Below, in pieces: positions 1 to 9,526 of a DNA stretch of 64,000 nt. This DNA is from Macrolepiota albuminosa (lineage: Eukaryota > Basidiomycota > Agaricomycetes > Agaricales > Agaricaceae): assembly GCA_027475525.1 (NCBI GenBank), contig JAMWFC010000125.1, positions 329,723 through 393,722 on the forward strand, read 5' to 3'. Within the stretch, counting starts at the first letter, position 1. The number at the start of each line of letters is the position of its first letter. A program made the position numbers and the translations under genes. A model generated the notes under the pieces. That model worked only from the letters and a program-made list of their open reading frames with translations, made no database searches and was not told where the DNA came from.

Positions 1-3000
1 CATGAGATTAATCTCATTGACAATAATAAGCAGTACAAGTACCATTTGCCTTGCTGTCCACAAGCACTACAGGATCAGCTTTGTGAAAAGATGAACAGAT
101 ATATAAATGCAAAGTGGTGGGAACCACAACCAGCGGTGCAAGCTGCACCTTCACTGTGTATTCCCAAGAAGAATGGAACATTACAAACTGCATTGGATGC
201 ATGACAGCGCAATGATAATACAGTCAAGGATGTAACACCCCTTCCAGATCAGGAAGTCATACATGAAGATGTTGCCATAGCGAAATATAGGTTGAAAATC
301 AACCTAATGGATGTGTACAAATAGGTTTGCATACACAAAGAGGATATACCAAAGATGCTGTTTTTGTCCCTGATAGAGACATTTGTGAGTAATATCATGC
401 AGATTGGTGACTGTAATGCACCAGCAACATTCCAGAGGTTAATGACCTCAATCTTCCAAGATGTAATTGGGAAGTTTATGCGCGTCTATTTAGATGATAT
501 ATTCATCTTTTCAGACTCCATTGAGGAGCATGAGCAGCATCTATGAGTCATGTTTGAATGACTATGTAAGGCCAGCCTCTACCTCAAATAGAAGAAGTGC
601 GAGTTGTACACACCCAGTATAGATTGTCTTGGTCACATCATTGACGAAAAGAGTATTCACCCAGACACAGACAAACTTAATCGTATTTGAGAGTGGCATA
701 CTCCACGCACATATAATGATATCCAGTGCTTTGTTGGATTAGTGAACTATATTGGTAACTTTTTACCAGATATCATGGCATACACTGGGCCACTGATGGC
801 CATGACCCAGAATGGGTCCCCTTTTTACTGGAGACTGCTGCATCAGCGGTGCTTTGAGATGATTAAGTGCATTTGCATGAAGACATCAGTGATCCGGCCA
901 ATTGATCCACGCATTGACAAGCCCATTTGGCCTATATGCAATGCATCAAAGACTGGGGTTGGAGCCATGTTTGGCCAAGGTAAAACATGGCAAACTTGCT
1001 AACCAGCGGGATTTAGGTCCCGTAAGTTCACTGCTGCACAGCAGAACTATGCTGTTCACAAGTTGGAAACACTCACTATCCTGGAAGCCCTCCTAAAATG
1101 GGAGGATAAGCTGATGGGGTATAAGATCCATATTATTATGGATCACAAGGCACTCGAGTTTTTTAAGACCCAAGTGCATCTATCACCATGACAACGTCAC
1201 TGGATTGACTATATGTCACAATATCAGTTTGACATCACCTATATAAAAGGTGAATTGAACAAGGTGGCAGACTGCCTGTCTCAATATTTTAAGAGTGAAC
1301 TCAAGATGACGTCTATGACACACACAACTATGTTCAGGCGGACAAATGCATTGACCCAGAGGGCAAGGACTTGCCCCTGCATAGGTTCCATGAAATCAAG
1401 GAACATACAGTTGAGCTATGTGCCATGCAAGCGCAGGAATCATGTCACAGCAAGCGACTGCAAGAACAGCAAGAAGCTTGCAATATCGAGGCACAGGTGC
1501 TGGTGGATTATGAGATTCCCCAGCCAGACAAAGAAATAAGGCAGGAGGTGTGCCCTAGTAATGCAGAGATGAATCTCCAGCAGGCATTGCACTTGCATGA
1601 CCATCATCCTGCACTAATTGACCTAGGCAATGCACAATTTTGTGCATGTATCCAGCAAGGATACAAGGACAACAATCTCTTCATAGAGATTATAAACAAT
1701 ATCCAAGCACATCCATGCTTCAAGGTGGAGGAGCAACTCATTTATCTTACCAGACCCACTGGGTCCAGAGTCATCTGCATTCTCTGGGAGAGGTTGTTGA
1801 TCACAACTATCCTGGATTAGGCCCACAGAGTAGTGGGCCACTTTAGAACTCAGAAAACACTGGACTATGTACGATGCTGATACTGGTGGCCACAAATGGC
1901 CAAGCAAACAAGTCTATTCTGCTCAATGTGCGAGCTATGTCAACAGTCGGAAGTATCGACATTGAAGCCGGGGAAGCTTTATTTGCTTCCTATACCAATC
2001 AAACCCTGAGATTTGATTGGGATGGACTTTATAGGTCCATTCCCAGAGTTGAAGGGTGGTCCATCTCATCCCATTGAGGACTACCATGACAGCTTTGGAC
2101 TTGTCCTGGATCTGTCTCAAGGAGATAGTACGCCTTCATGGATTGCCAAGCTCAATTGTAAGCGATCGAGATGCTAAATTCACCTCCAAATGGTGGAAGA
2201 AGCTGCACAAGATGGTTTGAGCAAAGTTGCTCATGTCGATGTCCTTTTATCCACAAATAGATGGCCAGACGGAATGGGCAAATAGAAACATCACGCAGAT
2301 CCTGCAAGCATTCATTTGTTCTGATCAGAAGGACTGGGTGGATAGATGTATACTCATCGAATTCATGATAAATGCAAGCATATCCAGAACCACGGGGTAT
2401 TCACCCTTTGAACTCAATAATAGCTATATGCCATCCATGATTCGTGAACTTTGCACCAACAAAGCTATTCATGTTGGAGTAAAGCAGTTTGCGTGCAATA
2501 CGCTACAAAACTTAGCAGATGCCCATGATGCAATTATAGAATTGCATATATGGCAGACAAAACATGCAAATAATTGCAGACAGGATGATCTGAACATTGA
2601 GAAAGGGAACCTAGTGTACCTTTTGACGAAGAACTTGAACTTGCTGAAAGGCAGAGCAAGTAAGCTGTGTCTGAAGTGGATTGGACCATATAGGGTCCTT
2701 GAGGCTGAGCTGAGCACGTCTAACTACGTGCTGAAACTGCTCCATGTGCTGCAGACACACAGGATAGTCTCTAAGTTCCATGTGTTGCTGTTGCAACCAT
2801 ACTTGGCCAATAGTGACACGCTCTTCTCTAATTGCGCAACCCCAGAACTGTATGACTTTGGAACTGGTGATGACCAGGAATGGTTCATAGATGACCTCAT
2901 AGATCATAGGAGGATGAAGAGAAACCTCAAATTTGAGGTAAGGTGGAGCTTAGGTGATACTACCTGAGAACTGCTAGTGAACTGCAAAGATCTTGCAGCA

Positions 3001-3063
3001 ATGAACAGGTACTTAGAGCTGCAGGGCATGAAACACCCTCAACAGCTAGCAAAACGTGCATAA
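1..3063 (+). pseudogene. gypsy pol relic: RT, RNase H, integrase, chromodomain
   Basis: Translation in pieces gives the linker HEINLID just before RT, the RT core with the catalytic YLDD box at 487-498, an RNase H-like stretch near 1020-1300 ending in a KVADCLSQ-type motif, the integrase zinc finger near 1830-1960 and the integrase core near 2100-2300 (SDRDAKFTS, then QTEWAN where relatives have QTERAN). A degraded chromodomain lies near 2870-2970 and the stop is at 3061-3063. The same protein order and wording recur in copies M and Z. Several stops fall where relatives have Arg or Gln codons, as expected from C-to-T decay. The enzyme would have copied and integrated the element, with the chromodomain steering insertion to heterochromatin; none of this can work now. 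Confidence 0.9.
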
Positions 3064-3370
3064 CGCACGTGTGGTGGTGAAATGTGGACAAAGTCCACTT
3101 TGATGATGGGTGAAAGATCAGGTGGTGGATATTTGTGGTTATTTACACCACTGGCGGAGTTAGAAGATTTTTTTTTCTTTTCTCCTCCTAAGCCCCAATA
3201 CATGTCGCTAGCATGTTGTTTGCAATGGCCTATTGGGGACTACAAAAAAGTGATCAGAGCCTGCAAGGCTCTAGTGGCAGGGAGAGACCCCCAAATACAC
3301 AAATGCAACAGTATCCATCAGACTACCAGGGGCAGCCGCCATATCCAGCAGCAGGCCAACACCATTCTGC
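3064..3370 (+). pseudogene. start of family-1 accessory ORF, copy A (truncated)
   Basis: After the pol stop comes about 200 bp of spacer, then a Pro/Gln/Tyr-rich stretch (ERPPNTQMQQYPSDYQ, roughly 3285-3345). It resembles in composition and position the N-terminal P/Q-rich part of the accessory ORF of copy M. It is cut off by the LTR of M at 3371. The link to M rests on position and composition more than on clear identity. Confidence 0.5.
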
Positions 3371-3561
3371 TGAAACAAAGTCAAATATAGGGTTAGCCTT
3401 ACGGTCACACCAACAGAACCAGATCGGTATTCGGTTCCAGTACTACGAATATGACAGTAAAATTGGCTGCCTTATGTAAGGCAGCCAGCATGTATATATA
3501 GTAATAATAACTAATTAATATAAGTGTATATTAATTAATTAACTAAGTCTACTACGTTACA
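3371..3561 (-). repeat. 3' LTR of copy M (191 bp)
   Basis: On the minus strand it begins TGTAACGTAG and ends TTGTTTCA, preceded by a G-rich polypurine tract. A nearly identical LTR (about three differences by eye) lies on the plus strand at 25498-25688, and a shorter relative starts at 53100. The inside is AT-rich, with a short inverted repeat around GGCTGCCTTA/TAAGGCAGCC. Confidence 0.9.
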
Positions 3562-3575
3562 TGCCCCCCTTTGAG
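3562..3575 (-). other. polypurine tract of copy M
   Basis: On the minus strand it reads CTCAAAGGGGGGCA directly before the TGTAACG start of the LTR. This is the plus-strand DNA priming site of LTR elements and fixes the LTR at 3371-3561 as the 3' one. The same G-run plus two bases precedes the LTRs of P, S and T. Confidence 0.85.
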
Positions 3576-3836
3576 ACTGGTAACCAGTCTCGATGTAAGG
3601 AGGGACACTTTCTGTCTGGGTCACTAATTAAGTCAGTGTGGAGGAACGCTGGTCCTCCATGGCTCGAAAATGTCCAAGTCATCTGTCAAAAAGATAATTA
3701 CGCAGACGGCGGACGTGACAACTCGCGAGCCGTATCAATCCTCATCTCAGTGTCGACGTTAACCGAGGATGATGAGGCGACGGGACCCGACAATGTTGAG
3801 GCTGTAGGAGCCTGAACTGACGTGGATGGGTGTGAT

Positions 3837-3990
3837 GGAGAGGGGGGATAGGGCCCGTGTCGAGAGCGGCGTTGCCATAAGTCTCGACGGTTGGGGTTCA
3901 TCCCCACCGGATAGGAGAGGGGGGATAGGGCCCGTGTCGAGAGCGGCGTTGCCATAAGTCTCGACGGTTGGGGTTCATCCCCACCGGATA
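3837..3990. repeat. 77-bp tandem duplication inside accessory ORF M
   Basis: Two adjacent copies, 3837-3913 and 3914-3990. The duplication shifts the frame near the end of the accessory ORF and creates a false C-terminus; with one copy removed the frame runs on to 3698. Probable assembly overlap. Confidence 0.9.
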
Positions 3991-4564
3991 GTATAGTCCA
4001 CTTTCAAGGTACTCATGACCTTGATCGGATTTGCAGGCGAGTAGTGCATGGAGACGAATCATATCATTGTCCGTGGGCAGTCGCCAATCGTCCCACCGCG
4101 TGATGGCCGGGGGCTCTCCATAGAGGTCCAGTCGACGATGACGTTCATCGTCGACCTCACGGAACTGGTCAATGGAGGCTGTGGCCGCAAGGAATTGGTT
4201 TTCAAGATAGACCACACCGAAGGTATAGGCGTGGTCCACCCACTCGAGAGGTACGTGGTTGGCTATCATAGCCCGTAGCACGTCAGCATTGGTGATGTTG
4301 ACGGCATTAGCCGCGTCGAAGTATGGGGGTCGGAACTGGACGTCAGTCCAGCTCATGGGTACAAATGGATTGCTGGGGTTGGCGGCGTCGTAATCCGCGA
4401 CCGCCTCACGATACAGCCCAGGACGTGCGAGAATCAAGGCTAACAGCCTTGCAAAGCGCCCCCGAGCTCTTCCTGAAGGGGACAGTCCACGCGTCAGGGC
4501 ATGGCCCAGGAGAGTATGCCAGTGAATGCGGTAAGCTCGATCCACTGCGATGCCGTATACCGAA

Positions 4565-4718
4565 TTCATCATCCCTGGTTGACAGAAGTAGAGAACGTTC
4601 TGCGCCAGCTTGTCCAGATCGAAGGTGAAACGTACACCTTCTTCATCATCCCTGGTCGACAGAAGTAGAGAACGTTCTGCGCCAGCTTGTCCAGATCGAA
4701 GGTGAAACGTACACCTTC
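4565..4718. repeat. 77-bp tandem duplication inside accessory ORF M
   Basis: Copies 4565-4641 and 4642-4718 differ by one C/T. The duplication splits the accessory ORF into two apparent pieces (6167-4770 and 4572-3898) that are in the same frame once 77 bases are subtracted. Probable assembly overlap. Confidence 0.9.
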
Positions 4719-6919
4719 GGAGTCAAACCCGGAAAGCGTGAAAAACGGTCTTCCGGCTCGGTCCTTCCATCACAGGTATCTGTCTGGGGTTGGCATGACC
4801 GCGATGTTCATGTGATGAGATGATAAATCTAGAGGGGGCGAAATGTGCTCGTACTCTGGTGAACACACCAGAGCCATCGTCCTATCCCTCACCGATGTAT
4901 AATAATTAATACTGATGCGCTGAAACTCGCGCAACAGATAGTAAGCCTCAGTGCGTAGAGACACTGAGGTGAACTTGTTCTGCGAAAGCTCATAAAGCTT
5001 TCGCAACTGCTGGGGATTCATCGGGAATCCCCTCGGTACCACTCGATTCAACTCCTTCGAGGTATGGTAATACCTCTCTCCCCTTTCTTCCTTGTGCGTC
5101 TTTGCGGTCAAGGCTTCATCGCTCACAAATACTGTATTGGTGAGCCGGGAGTAATAAAAATGGTGGTCGAGTGCCCCACCGTAGAACCAGTTGGAACGCT
5201 CCACCAACGTCCTGCTGACAAACACCCCGAGGCCATCAGGAATACGGCCTGTGGCCTGCTCCGCCCAGTCTTTATTGACCTTTGCCTGCTGGGCGGCCTC
5301 GTGCTTCCTCTGAGCCTCTTTTTTGCGTTTCTTGTCTAAACGCACTCGGCGTTTAGCGGGGGTTTCTCCTTCCAAGGGGGTCTCATCCGATGACTCCCCA
5401 TAATCACTCCCGTTGCTCGGTTCATTCAGACCGAGCGCAGCCAACGTCAGGAGTCGCCCTTCGACCTCGGCGTCCATCCTCGTGTCCTTTATGGGGACCG
5501 CGGACGCATACGCCCTCAGTGGTGCCTCAAACTGCACCACTGCTCCGAACCACATCACAACTCTGTCTGCTCCGAACTCCACTTCCGACAGGACCACCTC
5601 ATCCTGCCGCTTTGCCCCTGACTGCTGGGAAGGCGCATGTGTTGACGAGGACAGTCCTCGTAAACTATTGTCAACCTCCACCAGCTCGTCATGTAACTCG
5701 GCCGGGCTCAGAGTGAGTTCTCCAGATTCCCGCACCCCAACTTCCGGTCCTGCATCACGCGCTCTGAGGCGTTTTGCCTCAGGTAGCTCCTCCGATGACG
5801 ACGGACGCTTCTTCATAGCGTTCGTGAAAGTTTTGATAGTATTGTTGTTACGCTGCTGCAGCATAACGATCTCATCCAGCAGACCCGTAATCACCACCTG
5901 AGCCACCAGATCTGCTAAAAACGCAGACTCCGGTGGCACTCGCTGGCCGGCAGATATGAGGCGTCTCCAGACTGCCTCTGCCTGAGGGTCCAACACCTCC
6001 GACGGCATCCCGATCTCTCTTCCTTTTCCTTTCTCCATGTATGATAAGCGCCGTGGAGATGGTGCACGACGGGGTGACAGAGAAGCTCGTCGAGGCGGTG
6101 TTCGAGGTCGGGGTTGACCTCGATTTTGCGTTCTCACTGCCGGCTCATCCCATCTGCGCCCAACCATTTCCTGAGGCCCGCCTCCTCATGCCCCGGTACT
6201 CCTCGGAGGCGATCACCTCCGGTCTCTTCTATACGTCTCTCGCGGGGGCAGCGTCCTTTCTCGCTGTCGTCGAGGTTGCACCACCTCGCTCTTTACTTGC
6301 TGTTGATGCCCCGCGTCATCGTCCATGTCCATGGGTGCTACCTGTGGCGCAGTTAGTGCTTTCTCATCTGAAAGGAGTGTACTTGCACTCTGGGTCTGCG
6401 TCTGCTGCATCGGCATTGGCATTCCCCACATAACCTGTCCCCCCATCTGCTGTCCAGGACCAGCTGGTCCTGGGAAGTACGGCATCTGGAAGAACGGCGG
6501 ATAAAACTGCGGAGGTTGTCCAAATTGGGCTGGGTTCTGCCCAAACTGGGACACCACTGGATACGACGCCACAGTCGGCGTCGTTACAGGCTGCTGAATG
6601 TTTTGCTGGGGGCGATCCCCCCCTCCTCCAGAACCCTGTGGGTTCTGAGGTTGCTGCTCGCTGGTCGTACGCTGGTAAGGGTACGACATGGTACTATGAA
6701 AATGTCGACGTGTCGGTGGGAAAAAACACACTAAATTCCCCATCATCAGGTTACATAACCTGATCTGACCGTCAATTCCGCATCACGATCCGTATTATCG
6801 CATCAGATAGATCAATCTCTATCTTATCCATCCGGAACAATCGTGACCCGATCTGGATCAGATACTGAAGTGATCCGAGATCCAACTGATCCGGCCTACA
6901 TCTTATCACTGCCATCAAT

Positions 6920-8527
6920 CTAAGCACGTGAGCGCTTAGCAAGCTGATTTGGGCGCTTCACCCCCTGCAGTTCTAAGTACCAATCCAACGCTGCCAACTT
7001 GGCACATGTGTGGTACGACTCCCATGTCGTATCACCCGCACTCCATTGCACCTTGAATTCGAGGTGCGTTCCTTCCTGCCACCGATGGCCCAGGATGTCC
7101 TCGACGAACCATTCTTGTTCTTCACTGGCACCGAAATCATATGGCTTGGGAGTCACCCGATTAGGGAACATAGCATCATCGTTTGCGTTATACCGCCTAA
7201 GTAACGATACATGGAACTTAGGCACAATCCGACGTGCTTGCAAAGCTGCAGGCAGCTCCAGAACATAGTTCGATGTGCTTGGTTCCGCAACCAAGACTCT
7301 GTATGGTCCAATGAATTTTGGACACAGCTTGCTTGCTCTTCCTTTCGGAAGATTCAAGTTCTCCGTCGACAGGTACACTAACGTCCCAGGTGTTAGTTCT
7401 GGTTCCTCACTTCGCCTATCATTTGCATGTCGTGCCTGTACAACATGCGCGGCTATGATAGCATCGTGTGCATTGGCTAGATTTGCCAATGCTTGCTGTG
7501 CAAAGTCCTTTACCCCTTTGTGAACGACTCCGTCTGCCTTTAGTTCGTGCAGCATGGAGGGCATGTAACCTCCATTGAGCTCGAACGGTGCGTATTTTGT
7601 GGTCTCAGACACACTCACGTTGATCGCAAACTCAGTTAGCGGTATTCTATCCACCCAGTCACGTTGGTCCGGTCGGACTACCGTACGAAAGATCTGGGCA
7701 ATACTTCTATTCGCTCGCTCTGTCTGTCTATCTGTCTGCGGATGAAACGAGGTAGACATGAGTAGTTTAGCTCCCAGGAGCTTGTGAAGTTCTCGCCACC
7801 AGTGAGATGTAAACTTGGTGTCTCGATCGCTCACGATCGAACTTGGAAGGCCATGTAGCCTTACAATCTCCTTCAAGTAGATCCAGGATAACGTGGACGC
7901 CGTAATGGTTGTGTGCACTGGTATCAAATGTACCATACTCGTCATTCGGCAAATGACCACCCAAAGGTAGTTATACCCTTTGGACTCGGGGAATGGACCA
8001 ACAAAGTCCATTCCAATGGAGTCCCATGGCTTTGTCGGGATGGGCAGGGAATGCAACTTCCCTGCTGGCTTCCTATTGCTGGTCTTCGACCGCTGGCAGG
8101 CCTCGCAGGTCTGGCAGAACTGCATCACTTCTTTCTGCATCTGAGGCCACCAGTACCATTGCCTCAGGTATTCTAGTGTTTTGTTGGTTCCAAAGTGACC
8201 AACAACCTCATGAGCTTGAGTGACAACCTTAGTGAGCAGTGCTCGGTCGCGTGGTAAGCACACCACGTCGTGTCCTCGAACATTCGTTATCTGGACTAGT
8301 CCTTTCTCATCCACGCTGAAGCGTGGATGGGCGTTTGCGTTCTGCCAGATTTCTGTGTAGAACGCATCGCGTCTATAGCCCCTCATCACCTTCTGGAGGT
8401 ACTCATCAGTTTGAGGGACAGGAGGATTTCTGTGTAGAACGCATCGCGTCTATAGCCCCTCATCACCTTCTGGAGGTACTCATCAGTTTGAGGGACAGGA
8501 GGGTTTCAATACTCTCCTGTAGGCGAT
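6920..8527 (-). pseudogene. gypsy integrase and chromodomain, C-terminal part of pol, copy M
   Basis: An open reading frame of about 489 codons (8389-6920), the best preserved coding stretch of family 1. It has the integrase zinc finger (HEVVGH, then CQTCEAC), the catalytic core with D in GMDFVGPFP, D in VSDRDTKFTS and E in RQTERANRS, the GPY/F-like segment FIGPYRVL, and a C-terminal chromodomain from about EQEWFVEDIL to GDTTWESYH. It would insert the element DNA, with the chromodomain reading histone marks. The upstream RT and RNase H are missing because the element is cut at 8527, and a 77-bp duplication (8348-8501) breaks the frame just upstream. The remaining frame is intact but has no start of its own. 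Confidence 0.9.
8348..8501. repeat. 77-bp tandem duplication upstream of integrase M
   Basis: Two adjacent near-identical 77-bp units containing the segment that encodes MRGYRRDAFYTEI. It puts the upstream pol frame out of phase with the integrase. Probable assembly overlap. Confidence 0.9.
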
Positions 8528-8699
8528 TGTCACGACCCCTCCCCCCCAGAACCTCCCCGGGACACCCCCGGAGCCCCGCCCAGGAACCTCTCCTGTCAAT
8601 CCCACAGCGCGCCCCGCCCCCACAGCTGCCGACGCCGCCATCACACGCATCAATGACTGCCATCAGCCATCAACGATCGCCATCAGCCAGCCCCCCCGG
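8528..8699 (+). repeat. fragment of a family-2 LTR (first ~170 bp)
   Basis: Starts TGTCACGACCCCTCCC and follows the first 140 or so bases of the LTRs at 32852 and 42694 closely, including the CATCACACGCATCAATGAC motif. It then stops where the 8700-9378 block begins. It marks the break in copy M. No internal family-2 sequence is present here. Confidence 0.85.
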
Positions 8700-9378
8700 T
8701 GTAGAAGAGGGATGCGCTCACTGAGGGAATGTCCTCGGTAGTCGGTCGTTTCCTGTGGGCAGAACACGAGTAGGCGGCGAAAGAAGAAGGAAGTAGCGGT
8801 GTGATAGTCCCCACGTAGGGTACGAATGTTGCAGGAAGAGAATAGAGAACGTTTGTGCAAGAGGGGTCTGAGTGTGGTAAGGAAAAACAAGGTCGACGTT
8901 GCCTGAGATGTCGACAAGACCAAGATATCAGACAATAGAGGGTCAAAGTTTCGAGAGAAGTCCCAAGCAGCCAAAGACGAAACACAGACCGGAAAAGTGG
9001 GGTATGAAAACCTATCTTTTCATTCAATAACACGGTCTTTTTATACCTATTCTACAGGTCCTCTGGATCGCCGATACCTGCCCCGTACGCCTCCCATCGT
9101 CGATTTCCACCCGCATTTACATTTCGACCGCTGGTCGGTCTCATAATTTCGAACCTTATTTCCCTCTTGCCATACTTGTACATTCGATTTCCCAATCCAT
9201 CCATCTAACTTTCCGTTCACCCTTCCTACTTCCCGTTTCTTGTCGTTTTACGTGAACTTTCTCTCGTTTGTGTCGAATCTGTTTCGCGCGCCATACCTCC
9301 TCCACGGCATATTTCCGTCTGCAGAGTCCATTCCCCTACCACAGACCGGGGGTTCCTTTGACGATGACCCCATCGTCA
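8700..9378 (-). repeat. probable solo LTR, copia-like
   Basis: On the minus strand the block starts TGACGATGGGG and ends CTTCTACA, so it has TG...CA ends. A good TATA box (TATAAAAAGACC, complement of 9034-9045) is followed about 25-30 bases downstream by a transition to a pyrimidine-rich stretch, as expected for the U3/R boundary of an LTR. It has no coding potential of its own. No matching target duplication is visible because its right neighbour in minus orientation is a truncated family-2 LTR. It could instead be another kind of promoter-bearing repeat. Confidence 0.45.
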
Positions 9379-9435
9379 TTCAATGCACACTCTCACAAAT
9401 CTGTTCTAATCATCTGCTGATGGCAGCAAGCTGCA

Positions 9436-9526
9436 TCTATCAGTTCAATTTGTCTCTGCATCTGTCACATCAATCTGTCTCTGCATCCATCATATCAATT
9501 CGTCTCTGCATCCATCATTTTCACAG
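9436..9526. repeat. short tandem repeat, about 27-bp units
   Basis: Three degenerate units built around TCAATNTGTCTCTGCATC sit just beyond the C-terminal end of the KDZ relic. They may be subterminal transposon repeats; nothing else supports that. Confidence 0.6.

Larger units (their letters stand above)
1..3370 (+). mobile_element. Ty3/gypsy family-1 element, copy A (partial)
   Basis: The 3' part of a chromovirus-type gypsy element. It enters from the left window edge within the region before reverse transcriptase, runs through RT, RNase H, integrase and chromodomain, and ends in the first part of the family-1 accessory ORF. It is cut at 3370/3371 by the LTR end of copy M, which lies in the opposite orientation, so A is the older of the two. 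It carries many in-frame stops and some frameshifts and is clearly inactive. Confidence 0.9.
3698..6689 (-). pseudogene. family-1 accessory protein ORF (about 945 codons), copy M
   Basis: This is an unknown protein encoded on the same strand as pol, between the pol stop (6920) and the polypurine tract. From ATG 6689 the reading frame runs to a stop at 3698. It is interrupted only by two TGA codons between about 6213 and 6180 and by two 77-bp duplications (4565-4718, 3837-3990); counting those out restores one frame of about 946 codons. The first 160 residues are rich in Pro, Gln and Gly. Then comes an Arg/Pro-rich stretch, an acidic-basic middle with KKRKKEAQRKHEAAQQ, and a C-terminal half with conserved motifs: ARPGLYREAV, EWVDHAYTFGVVYLE, RRLDLYGEPPAI and GLYYPVGMN. 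I see no signal peptide, membrane helix or known catalytic motif. Copies P, S and T share these blocks, so the protein was maintained in the family. Its function is unknown; its place is that of env-like genes but it does not look like an envelope. Confidence 0.8.
3371..8527 (-). mobile_element. Ty3/gypsy family-1 element, copy M (3' half)
   Basis: On the minus strand the order is integrase-chromodomain (8527-6920), accessory ORF (6689-3698), polypurine tract (3575-3562) and 3' LTR (3561-3371). The 5' half is missing: at 8528 the sequence switches to a fragment of a family-2 LTR. M is the least decayed copy of the family's 3' half. Its apparent frameshifts fall at 77-bp tandem duplications. 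The five bases outside the LTR end, TCTGC at 3366-3370, would be one side of a target duplication, but the other side is not in the window. Confidence 0.9.

Noticed and set aside
3698..6689. Reading the accessory ORF as a retroviral-type envelope
   Set aside because: Only the position fits. No signal peptide, transmembrane segment or glycoprotein pattern is visible.
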